A stretch of DNA of 32,627 bases, from IMG/VR virus record IMGVR_UViG_3300032291_001745, positions 1-32,627 of that record, one strand, 5' to 3'. Shown here piece by piece: positions 7,338 to 13,485 of this stretch; the first letter of the stretch is position 1; each line of letters begins with the position of its first letter. The stretch is from a virus. The position numbers were made by a program, and so were the translations under genes. Under the pieces are notes generated by a model. That model ran no database searches and was not told the DNA's origin. It worked only from the letters and a program-made list of their open reading frames with translations.

Positions 7338-7697
7338 ATGACAACACTTAACGAAGATATTGAGAGAAACAAAGAGTTGATGAATATCGTCAATTTTTCA
7401 GATTTAGAAACTAAAAAAGGTGGTTCTGATTGGAACCCAAGACGAGTGTATCGAAACTTAAAGAATATTCATGTCTATACTTTGGAAAATGGTGTAATGG
7501 TTTATAGAGATGTTGAACCGTCAAGAAGAGCCTCTTGGAAATGGGGATACAAAGGAAAAGACATTTTTTATTTAACTCCGGAAGAAGCTGAAGAGACGAA
7601 TAATTTATTATCTCAAGCGAAAGAATTGGAATCTCAGGCGAAAGAATTAAGAAAACAAGCAAAAGAAATTTATAGAAAAGGTGAATCAAACATTTGA
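7338..7697 (+). CDS. Unknown protein with C-terminal coiled coil
   Basis: This 119-residue protein is not recognised. Residues 25-80 form a compact domain with conserved-looking aromatic positions (SDWNPRRVYRNLKN, YRDVEPSRRASWKWGY, DIFYLTPEEAEE). The tail carries three near-repeats of a QAKEL heptad (SQAKELESQAKELRKQAKEI), a coiled coil that could oligomerise. Confidence 0.55.
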   Translation: MTTLNEDIERNKELMNIVNFSDLETKKGGSDWNPRRVYRNLKNIHVYTLENGVMVYRDVEPSRRASWKWGYKGKDIFYLTPEEAEETNNLLSQAKELESQAKELRKQAKEIYRKGESNI

Positions 7698-7707
7698 TTA
7701 TCCTGAA

Positions 7708-7724
7708 TATTTATATTATATTTG
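7708..7724 (+). promoter_or_regulatory. Overlapping TATTTATA and TATATTTG elements before pth2
   Basis: TATTTATA at 7708-7715 is followed by TATATTTG at 7717-7724, 4 bp before the ATG at 7729. Having both motif classes at one gene is unusual here and may give expression in two phases. Confidence 0.5.
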
Positions 7725-7728
7725 AATT

Positions 7729-8055
7729 ATGAAATAGATAACTAATAGACTTTATGTCGTAAGTAGAAAAGATTTGAAGCCGGGTGCACAAATCGCCCAA
7801 TCAGCACATTCAATTGCTCAATTTTTCTTGGAGTACCCTGAATTATCAAAAGAGTGGAACAATAATTACCTTATTTGTTTATCCACCGAAAACGAACAAT
7901 CATTAAAAAAATTATTAGACAAATTAACGTCGTTTGGTATTCCCATCTCTACGTTCTATGAACCTGATTTGAACAATCAGTTAACATCCATTGCGTTCCA
8001 ACACAATGAGAAGAGTCACGGACATACCAAATCATTACCACTTGCACTTAAATAA
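7729..8055 (+). CDS. pth2: Pth2-type peptidyl-tRNA hydrolase with in-frame amber codon 3
   Basis: Pth2 frees tRNA from stalled or dropped peptidyl-tRNA. The family signature is clear: strand LYVVSRKDLKPGAQIAQSAHS, then a YLICLSTENEQSL strand-helix, and a C-terminal LTSIAF strand with basic residues. The frame begins ATG AAA TAG (7729-7737) and then reads ITNRLYVVSRKDL without interruption, so the essential first strand lies after the TAG. Starting at the next plausible codon (TTG 7774) would delete that strand. The suppressor tRNA (anticodon CTA) at 8878 would decode the TAG. With TAG read as one residue the protein has 108 residues; glutamine is my guess because CAG to TAG is one change. Confidence 0.85.
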
Positions 8056-8062
8056 ACAAACT

Positions 8063-8320
8063 ATGAAATAGATTACAGAAAAAAAAGAAGAAATTGTGTT
8101 TCATTTCAACAAGAAACACCTTCAGGACGAAACAATCCCGATGTGGGTTGTGAAATGTCGTGGTGACACCCATTACGTTGACCACGTTGATGTATCACCA
8201 GGAATTGGTTTTTCAACAAAGGAAACTCCCAATAACTCGCACACCAAAGGGAGTATAAAATTTAAAGGTAGATTATCTATCGGTGTGGAAAACAATAAAA
8301 CTATTGCAAAAATATATTAA
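8063..8320 (+). CDS. Conserved phage protein with in-frame amber codon 3
   Basis: The frame begins ATG AAA TAG ATT ACA (8063 on), the same amber start as the upstream pth2 gene, and continues to TAA at 8320. With TAG translated the product has 85 residues; starting at GTG 8096 would give 74. The body (FHFNKKHLQDETIPMWVVKC, then THYVDHVDV and GSIKFKGRL) looks like a small beta-rich phage protein seen in other marine and Bacteroidetes phages. Function unknown. It lies 7 bp after pth2, so both amber genes are probably one transcript. Confidence 0.7.
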
Positions 8321-8321
8321 A

Positions 8322-8690
8322 ATGAAAAACACAAAACACAACCCAACAATGATGATTAAATCGGCTTTCGCAAATAAAATTCATAAACTAATTAACAAAT
8401 GTTGCGGTATTAAAAAAGGTACCAAGGAATGGTATGACTGTAGAAGACAACACAACCAAAACGTTTGGAGCGATTTTCGTAAATTAACCGACCAAGAAAA
8501 AATCGAATTATTTAATCAGATTGAAGCGATTTATGTGGAAAGTAATACAGAATTATCAAACTACTATAACGACAAAAACTTTAAGAAATATGTGAATAAG
8601 AAAAGAATGGAAAGAGGTTATGTTCCAAAGAAAAAAACAACTAAAGAAGAATATCTGAAAATGGTTGAAAATATGGAAAAAGTTTTTTAA
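8322..8690 (+). CDS. Unknown basic protein
   Basis: The ATG at 8322 follows the previous stop by one base and gives 122 residues; a longer frame from GTG 8283 would overlap the previous gene. The protein is rich in Lys, Asn and Gln and mostly helical, with a CCGIKKGTKEWYDCRRQHN segment holding three Cys near the middle and a basic tail (KKRMERGYVPKKKTTKEEY). Family not recognised. It ends 9 bp before the RNA cluster. Confidence 0.6.
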   Translation: MKNTKHNPTMMIKSAFANKIHKLINKCCGIKKGTKEWYDCRRQHNQNVWSDFRKLTDQEKIELFNQIEAIYVESNTELSNYYNDKNFKKYVNKKRMERGYVPKKKTTKEEYLKMVENMEKVF

Positions 8691-8699
8691 CTTTGAACC

Positions 8700-8796
8700 A
8701 TGTGATTGAAAAGTGACAATGACGATTAGACCAAGTGGGGCACACGTAAAATTGTATCAGTCGAAAGTCGAGGTGTTAGACCACCATCAATCACAT
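8700..8796 (+). ncRNA. Cloverleaf-capable structured RNA, unknown
   Basis: A perfect 10-bp stem ATGTGATTGA (8700-8709)/TCAATCACAT (8787-8796) closes a 77-nt interior. Inside, ACAAT/ATTGT, a TCGA/TCGA hairpin and a GGTG/CACC hairpin can form, giving a multi-branched shape. The octamer TTAGACCA occurs twice. It sits directly before two tRNA-type genes, but canonical T-loop and anticodon-loop sequences are missing, so I do not call it a tRNA. No ORF covers it. Confidence 0.45.
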
Positions 8797-8800
8797 ATAA

Positions 8801-8874
8801 GGTCAGGTGGCCGAGTACTTAGGCGTGGGTCCGCAAGACCCTCTACGGTAGTGGAAATCTATCCCTGACCTCCA
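8801..8874 (+). tRNA. tRNA-Cys-like gene (anticodon GCA) with atypical loops
   Basis: The cloverleaf spacing is exact: acceptor GGTCAGG/CCTGACC, a 15-nt D arm, a 17-nt anticodon arm with loop CCGCAAG (8831-8837), a 4-nt variable region, a T arm GGTAG/CTATC (one G-U pair), T at the discriminator position and encoded CCA. Anticodon GCA and U73 are both hallmarks of tRNA-Cys. Oddities are C instead of T at position 33, a T-T mismatch at 27-43, no GG in the D loop, and T loop TGGAAAT instead of TTCGAAT. It may be degenerate or a divergent functional tRNA. Confidence 0.6.
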
Positions 8875-8877
8875 AAT

Positions 8878-8950
8878 GGCTCTGTGGTGTAGTGGTTAAC
8901 ACAACATTCTCTAAAAGTGCTAGTCACGGGTTCGAATCCCGTCAGGGCCA
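8878..8950 (+). tRNA. Amber suppressor tRNA (anticodon CTA)
   Basis: The acceptor GGCTCTG/CAGGGCC (one G-U pair), D arm GTGT/ACAC with the GG-containing loop AGTGGTTA, anticodon loop CTCTAAA (8909-8915), 5-nt variable region, T arm ACGGG/CCCGT with canonical loop TTCGAAT and A73 make a sound tRNA. The anticodon is CTA at 8911-8913, which reads UAG. CCA is not encoded, so it needs a nucleotidyltransferase such as the one at 6134. The D arm (GGTGTAGTGGTTAACAC) resembles tRNA-Gln, so glutamine is the likely charge; this is inference. Confidence 0.9.
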
Positions 8951-8952
8951 CT

Positions 8953-9372
8953 ATGAATACCTTTAATGAGGATAAGGCCGGAAAGGCCGCCCATAAATGG
9001 GTTTTTGATAAAAACTCTCATAAGCGGTCAAACAACGACAACACCGCAGGTGATAATTATGGTTCATTTATTGCTGGTGCCAGATGGCAATCCAAACGAA
9101 TGTACACCCAAGAGGAGGTTGAAAAACTATTGGATGTCCAAAGAGGTAATTGTTATGTTGCGGTCTATAATAAAACATTAGATATTGAAATGGCATCACT
9201 TGCTAGTGGTGCCCCCGAACCTTGGAGTTGGAGGAAAAAAGGTAAAAAGGTTAAAAGTGGTCTCAATAAAAATATTGGTGTTGACCCAAGAATGATTAGA
9301 GATGTACCACCTCCTCCTGAAGATAGAATTATCAAAGAAGGTAAAACACCAAAACCACCCAAAAAGAAATAA
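8953..9372 (+). CDS. Unknown phage protein with proline/lysine-rich tail
   Basis: The ATG lies 2 bp after the suppressor tRNA; an apparent upstream extension runs through the tRNA and is rejected. The 139-residue product has an N-terminal helical segment with GARWQSKRMYTQEEVEKLL, seen in many small phage proteins, and a low-complexity tail (PPPPEDR, TPKPPKKK). Function unknown. It begins a run with the two paralogs downstream. Confidence 0.6.
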   Translation: MNTFNEDKAGKAAHKWVFDKNSHKRSNNDNTAGDNYGSFIAGARWQSKRMYTQEEVEKLLDVQRGNCYVAVYNKTLDIEMASLASGAPEPWSWRKKGKKVKSGLNKNIGVDPRMIRDVPPPPEDRIIKEGKTPKPPKKK

Positions 9373-9373
9373 G

Positions 9374-9736
9374 ATGACTAAAGAAAGATACAATCAGATT
9401 GTTAATGAGGTTTATAAGAATTATCTTGGAAAATATAAACAAGATAAAACCCCTGGTATTGTTTATTATACTGACCCCCTACAATTTAGACCTTATACGG
9501 AAGAAGAATTCACCAACAGAATCAAAACCGATAATGAATTCTCTGAAAGATGGGGATTGAAGATTGAAGAACGAGAGTTGAGTTTGGATGAAAGGAAACA
9601 AATCTTCGATGACAGAGGTTATGTTTGTGATGTATGGCCTTTTAATGGTGATTGGCATGGTGAATATGATGGGTTTAGAATACCACGCAGAGCAATCTCT
9701 TTAACATACTATAACGAAACAATTGAAATAAGATGA
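9374..9736 (+). CDS. Unknown protein, first of two tandem paralogs
   Basis: The 120-residue product starts at ATG 9374, just after the previous stop; the upstream in-frame extension overlaps that gene. It shares MTKERYNQIV, GLKIEERELSL, ISLTYYNETIE and overall layout with the next gene. The middle differs (YTDPLQFRPYTEEEF here). Mostly charged helices with a C-terminal strand. No known family. Confidence 0.6.
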   Translation: MTKERYNQIVNEVYKNYLGKYKQDKTPGIVYYTDPLQFRPYTEEEFTNRIKTDNEFSERWGLKIEERELSLDERKQIFDDRGYVCDVWPFNGDWHGEYDGFRIPRRAISLTYYNETIEIR

Positions 9737-10074
9737 CTAAAGAAAGATACAATCAGATTGTTGATGAGGTCTATGAGAATTTTCTAATGATTAGTAAAAA
9801 GATGGTAAGTAAAGATGAAAATACACCAAAAGAAGAATTCATCAACAAAATTCAAACAGATGAAAGATTCTCTAAATATTGGGGATTGAAAATCGAAGAA
9901 CGAGAGTTGAGTTTAGAAGAAAGATATAAATTAGTCAACATTATTAGTAAAGAAAAATTACCAGGAGAACCTTCCTACACAGAAGAACAGCAACACTCTA
10001 TGTTAGATGAACTAACGCCTAAAAGAGTAATCTCTTTAACATACTATAACGAAACAATTGAAGTGTTTTTATAA
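9733..10074 (+). CDS. Unknown protein, second tandem paralog
   Basis: The start overlaps the previous stop (ATGA), implying coupled translation. The 113 residues match the preceding gene at both ends (MTKERYNQIVDEVYENF, YWGLKIEERELSLEER, VISLTYYNETIE). The central segment has diverged, which suggests selection holds the ends. Function unknown. Confidence 0.6.
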   Translation: MTKERYNQIVDEVYENFLMISKKMVSKDENTPKEEFINKIQTDERFSKYWGLKIEERELSLEERYKLVNIISKEKLPGEPSYTEEQQHSMLDELTPKRVISLTYYNETIEVFL

Positions 10075-10081
10075 TGTTAGA

Positions 10082-10089
10082 TATTTATA
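10082..10089 (+). promoter_or_regulatory. TATTTATA element before the GIY-YIG gene
   Basis: TATTTATA lies 13 bp before the ATG at 10103. A TATAAATA in the spacer makes the region nearly palindromic. Confidence 0.4.
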
Positions 10090-10102
10090 ATATATAAATA
10101 TT

Positions 10103-10870
10103 ATGAAAGGATACATTTATAAAATAACATCACCGACAGGTAAAACGTATATTGGGAAAACAGTAAACATTGATAAAAGAAAAATGTACTATGCTTATGG
10201 ACATTGTAAATCTCAAAAAATACTATGTTCATCTATAAAAAAATACGGTTGGAATAAACATAAATTTGAAATTATAAAAGAGGTTAATAATATTTCCGAA
10301 CTCAATCAAACTGAGATAGAATTAATTTTAGAATGTAAAACTAATTTATTGAGATACCCGGAAAATAATGGGATGAATCTATCAGATGGAGGTGAAGGTA
10401 ATAGTGGTCCTAAGTCAGATGAATGGAAGAGTAAAATGAAAGAAAAATGGGACTCAGTGGAGTATAGAGAAAAAATGGAAAAAATATATAAATCTCAAGA
10501 GTGGATTGAGAAGTGTAGAGATAGACAATTAGGTAAAAAACATTCAGAAGAAACAAAACAAAAGATGAGAGGACCAATAACTGATGAACATAAAGAAAAA
10601 CTAAAAAAACCAAAGACAAAGAGAACTAAAGAACACTGTTCAAATTTATCAAAGGCAAATAAGGGTAGAAAATTAAGTGATGGGCATAAAAAAACGATAA
10701 AAGAAAGACAATCCAAATCAGTAATTCAGACTACTCTAACAGGTGAATTTGTAAAAGAGTGGGAATCAATCAAACAAGCGGAAAACACTCTCAATATACA
10801 TAACGTAGGAAGAGTGTGTAACAGAAAACAGAATAGTTCAGGTGGATTTAAATGGAAATTTAAGAATTAG
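10103..10870 (+). CDS. GIY-YIG homing endonuclease with NUMOD modules
   Basis: The 255-residue nuclease opens with GYIYKITSPTGKTYIGKT, the GIY-YIG core, followed by the expected Arg region (NIDKRKMYY) and the NGMNLSDGGEGNSGP segment. DNA-binding NUMOD3-type repeats follow (GKKHSEETKQKM, GRKLSDGHKKTI). The C-terminal IENR/NUMOD1-like unit ends SSGGFKWKF. It stops with TAG, rare in this window. If that TAG were suppressed, translation would run in frame into the small Cys-rich ORF at 10892. It sits between genes, so no gene is visibly interrupted. Confidence 0.93.
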   Translation: MKGYIYKITSPTGKTYIGKTVNIDKRKMYYAYGHCKSQKILCSSIKKYGWNKHKFEIIKEVNNISELNQTEIELILECKTNLLRYPENNGMNLSDGGEGNSGPKSDEWKSKMKEKWDSVEYREKMEKIYKSQEWIEKCRDRQLGKKHSEETKQKMRGPITDEHKEKLKKPKTKRTKEHCSNLSKANKGRKLSDGHKKTIKERQSKSVIQTTLTGEFVKEWESIKQAENTLNIHNVGRVCNRKQNSSGGFKWKFKN

Positions 10871-10891
10871 AAATTTATAAGTAGTAAAAAA

Positions 10892-11011
10892 ATGTTATTT
10901 GAATTAAAACCCTGTAATGAATGTTCACACACTTGTGTTGAAGGTGAAGTCGGTGTTAAATGTCCTTTTGATATCATGGTAGAAAATTTAATAATAGATG
11001 AAGATGAATAA
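10892..11011 (+). CDS. Small Cys-rich (zinc-binding?) protein
   Basis: This 39-residue ORF starts at ATG 10892. It has PCNECSHTC near residues 7-15 and a later C-P pair, a spacing that could bind zinc. The acidic tail ends IIDEDE. It overlaps the next gene start by a few bases. Function unknown. Confidence 0.5.
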   Translation: MLFELKPCNECSHTCVEGEVGVKCPFDIMVENLIIDEDE

Positions 11012-11192
11012 ACCCAGAAAATATCACAGTAAGACTATTGAACGATTACAACAACAATACGACAACCTTCCTTGGTATAAGAAACTTAAAATGTGGCTCA
11101 ATACACAAAGATGGGTATGGGTGTGCCGTACTCGTTTTATTTGGGACCTGAATTATCGACACAACATATTCAAAAAGAAAAATGGAAAATAA
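11004..11192 (+). CDS. Small basic, Trp-rich protein
   Basis: The ATG at 11004 overlaps the previous stop (ATGAATAA); an ATG at 10998 is also possible. The 62 residues have a high aromatic content (LPWYKKLKMWL, RWVWVCRTRFIWDL) and strong positive charge, which suggests membrane-surface or nucleic-acid binding. No family recognised. Confidence 0.5.
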   Translation: MNKPRKYHSKTIERLQQQYDNLPWYKKLKMWLNTQRWVWVCRTRFIWDLNYRHNIFKKKNGK

Positions 11193-11385
11193 AGTAGACA
11201 TAGAAGACTGGGAACGAGTACGGTACCGAATAGATGACGAAGGTATGGAATATTGTTTTAGACAATATTCTAGTTGGGAAGAAATTAATGACGAAAAGTT
11301 CCACGAATTGAGACTTAGGTTAATTAATACGATGGAAGAGATGAGAGAGTATGTAGATAGACAAATAGAAAATTATGATGAATAA
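11182..11385 (+). CDS. Unknown small acidic phage protein
   Basis: The 67-residue product overlaps the previous gene by 11 bp. It has a strand-rich start with YRIDDEGMEYCFRQYSSWEE and a long C-terminal helix (DEKFHELRLRLINTMEEMREY). Similar small proteins occur in large phages. Function unknown. Confidence 0.55.
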   Translation: MENKVDIEDWERVRYRIDDEGMEYCFRQYSSWEEINDEKFHELRLRLINTMEEMREYVDRQIENYDE

Positions 11386-11386
11386 T

Positions 11387-11662
11387 ATGGAAAAAGAATA
11401 CAAACCAAGAGACATTAGATATGGTTTAATTGCTATAGACCCTGCGGAAGAAGGTGAAATGAAAACTGTCCTACATTTTTGTGGATATTGGAATGAACCT
11501 AACGAAATTGAATCTCAATCATTACTTGAAGAATTAATGCTCGATGAAGAATTTGGTCTAACCGAAATTGCTGACAGGTTAGTTATTATGAGAGCATCCG
11601 ATGACCTTGTTCAAGAGTATGTTAAAAAAATTATTGAACATGAAAAAAATAATAACAATTGA
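11387..11662 (+). CDS. Unknown acidic protein
   Basis: I chose ATG 11387, right after the previous stop, over the overlapping ATG at 11375; this gives 91 residues. The first half is strand-like (RYGLIAIDPAEEGEMKTVLHF), followed by a Glu-rich helical segment (SLLEELMLDEEFGLTEIADRL). It overlaps the next gene by 23 bp. No family recognised. Confidence 0.5.
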   Translation: MEKEYKPRDIRYGLIAIDPAEEGEMKTVLHFCGYWNEPNEIESQSLLEELMLDEEFGLTEIADRLVIMRASDDLVQEYVKKIIEHEKNNNN

Positions 11663-11840
11663 ACTTAACGACAAACAACAGGTAATGTTTGATGAGTGGA
11701 AATCACATATAAAATCTTTGTATGGCGAATATGGATTGTTTACATGGAAAATCACACCTAATGGTGTTGGTGAGGAAATTATTGTATATAGTCATTTGGC
11801 AAAGGTTGAATTGGATTTAACAGACATTGATTCTTGGTAA
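11640..11840 (+). CDS. Unknown small protein
   Basis: The 66-residue frame starts at ATG 11640, inside the end of the previous gene. It reads as an alpha/beta fold (KKIITIELNDKQQVMFDEW, then FTWKITPNGVGEEIIVYS). Function unknown. The frame is set by the absence of another ORF to 11840. Confidence 0.5.
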   Translation: MKKIITIELNDKQQVMFDEWKSHIKSLYGEYGLFTWKITPNGVGEEIIVYSHLAKVELDLTDIDSW

Positions 11841-11843
11841 ATT

Positions 11844-11972
11844 ATGAAATCCCACAGTGTTTGGTTTAAACGAGCTTTTAATCCCATCTTAAGGAAGGTA
11901 TTTAAGGTGGAAATTTGTTCCATTATTCAAGACGATAAAGTTATTGGATATGGAATAAGAAAACATTTGTAA
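11844..11972 (+). CDS. Unknown 42-residue protein
   Basis: A short ORF begins 3 bp after the previous stop. The basic N-terminus (KSHSVWFKRAFNPILRKVFK) is followed by a strand pair (VEICSIIQDDKVIGYGIRKH). Small size makes it less certain, but position and codon pattern fit the operon. Confidence 0.4.
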   Translation: MKSHSVWFKRAFNPILRKVFKVEICSIIQDDKVIGYGIRKHL

Positions 11973-11997
11973 AAACAATTTTAATTTATTACCTTCG
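11966..11997 (+). promoter_or_regulatory. Bacteroidetes-type promoter; short gene-poor stretch follows
   Basis: TTTG at 11966-11969 is spaced 20 bp from TACCTTCG at 11990-11997, one change from TAnnTTTG. From 11998 to 12167 I see only very short frames (one of 20 codons at 12075), so this stretch is an untranslated leader or a small RNA. Confidence 0.45.
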
Positions 11998-12167
11998 TGA
12001 TATTGTTAAAGACTTTACACTCTGTCAAGAAGTATCGGACATTTTTTTATTTAAAATGGTAAAGGAAGGTACAAAATGAAAACACTTACAATATTGATAA
12101 TATTATGGTATTTTTTTTTAATTTTACCAAATCGTGAAAATAAAAAACAAAACAAAATAAATAACAA

Positions 12168-12431
12168 ATGAGATTTAGAATTGTAAGAATAATTCACAAC
12201 GTAGGTGAATTAAAAAATGAAAATGGTAATTTTACACAAGAGTATGTAATTGAGAAAAAACGTTGGTGGGGATGGACTGAGGTTATGCAGAAAGAAATAG
12301 AACCAAGAAGAATATCTCACAAAACATATGAAGATGCTGAAGCATATATGGTTGCCAATTATATGGGCCATGGTGTATGTAAAATTATTGGGAATGAATA
12401 TGAATATACTTCATACACTTATTGGCATTAA
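12168..12431 (+). CDS. Unknown small protein
   Basis: The 87-residue product is beta-rich with paired Trp (KKRWWGWTEVMQKEI) and a Tyr/His-rich tail (GNEYEYTSYTYWH). It is separated by 3 bp from the next gene. Family not recognised. Confidence 0.55.
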   Translation: MRFRIVRIIHNVGELKNENGNFTQEYVIEKKRWWGWTEVMQKEIEPRRISHKTYEDAEAYMVANYMGHGVCKIIGNEYEYTSYTYWH

Positions 12432-12434
12432 TTT

Positions 12435-12893
12435 ATGGCACGCACACCGAAAATAAAAAGACGTTGGATTAAAGAAGAAAAACGAATTGTTGAACTTCTT
12501 TACAAAAAAGGATTCATCAAGGGTGAATGGAAGTTAAAAGATTTATATTGGGCATCATATAATTGGCTTAACAAAAAATGTTATAAAACAAGACCAAATT
12601 CATACGATGGTAGAAGATATAGGAGCCCTGTCTATATGCCCGAGATTCATTTCAGCACCAGTGATTATTGGGGGGAAACTGATGAACATGGTATTGTTGA
12701 TTGTGTTTTAGAAATGTTACATTGGGAACATATTGACACAACAAATTGGGACTCTGACTCAGGTGAATATCCAATATCAACATTCCCAAAAATGACAAGA
12801 TGTCAATTCATCAAATACTTAAAAGGATTACCAACAAAAGTTGGTGACAACAAGATTAAGAAAGTATTAAAGAAAACAAACGAATATGATTGA
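12435..12893 (+). CDS. Unknown phage protein
   Basis: The 152-residue product has a basic N-terminus (KIKRRWIKEEKRIVELLY), a Trp/Tyr-rich middle (WASYNWLNKKCYKTRPNSY) and a basic C-terminal helix. It overlaps the next gene by 8 bp, implying coupling. No known domain. Confidence 0.55.
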   Translation: MARTPKIKRRWIKEEKRIVELLYKKGFIKGEWKLKDLYWASYNWLNKKCYKTRPNSYDGRRYRSPVYMPEIHFSTSDYWGETDEHGIVDCVLEMLHWEHIDTTNWDSDSGEYPISTFPKMTRCQFIKYLKGLPTKVGDNKIKKVLKKTNEYD

Positions 12894-13485
12894 TAATTTA
12901 GAAATAATCAAACCACTTTTGAACTTCGATAATGAAGGTGACTTTTTTCATCTCCTTATTTTGAAAAGGAAGAAAGACCAACCTGAGGGTGAAAGAGACA
13001 ATCACCAATCGGTAAGAACAATTAAGACTTATTGTATTAGTAGTATTGACCATTTAGAACGTAGGTATGATGAGATTAAACAACTTTGTGAAATGTTTAA
13101 AGCACGTGCATATATCCACGTTCAGAAACAAAACCATAAAGATGTTTCACTTCACATGATGGTTGATTTGGCTCAAAGAATTCAAAATGGTAACATGTAC
13201 CAACAAGGACTATTTGATTCGGTTGTAGGGCAAATCAAAACATATGAAAAAAGATGGATTGTTGATATTGACACAAAAGATTGGATGACAGTACATGCTG
13301 TATATCAGTTTATTGATAGTTTACGACCTGAGGGTCCAAAAGTTGAAACAATTATTCCCACTAAAAATGGTTATCATTTAATCACCGCTAGATTTGATGT
13401 AATGGAGTTTAAAAAACAATATCCTGAAATAGAAATCCAAAAGAAAAACCCAACATTACTGTATCTACCTGATAGTTTAGATTAA
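12886..13485 (+). CDS. Conserved phage protein, possible primase-polymerase-like fold
   Basis: The 199-residue product contains RWIVDIDTKDW (VDID at 126-129) followed 35 residues later by IPTKNGYHLI (His164). A hydrophobic-DhD strand followed by a G-x-H strand is the pattern of archaeo-eukaryotic primase/PrimPol catalytic cores. The rest (ARAYIHVQKQNHKDVSL, LFDSVVGQ, NPTLLYLPDSL) recurs in hypothetical proteins of large phages. The fold assignment is tentative; length is short for a full PrimPol. Confidence 0.55.
   Translation: MIDNLEIIKPLLNFDNEGDFFHLLILKRKKDQPEGERDNHQSVRTIKTYCISSIDHLERRYDEIKQLCEMFKARAYIHVQKQNHKDVSLHMMVDLAQRIQNGNMYQQGLFDSVVGQIKTYEKRWIVDIDTKDWMTVHAVYQFIDSLRPEGPKVETIIPTKNGYHLITARFDVMEFKKQYPEIEIQKKNPTLLYLPDSLD

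Noticed and set aside
7774-8055. Pth2 starting at TTG 7774 with no amber codon involved
   Set aside because: This would remove the first beta strand (LYVVSRKDL) essential to the Pth2 fold. The same ATG-AAA-TAG start in the next gene argues against error or decay.
8917-8952. N-terminal extension of the 8953 gene into the tRNA
   Set aside because: It lies entirely within the suppressor tRNA 3' half; the ATG at 8953 directly follows.
10495-10716. Minus-strand ORFs opposite the GIY-YIG endonuclease
   Set aside because: Low-complexity Phe/Leu/Ser translations, the expected shadow of a Lys-rich gene.
12075-12137. 20-residue hydrophobic ORF
   Set aside because: Too short to support on sequence alone; its Phe/Leu run comes from a T tract.
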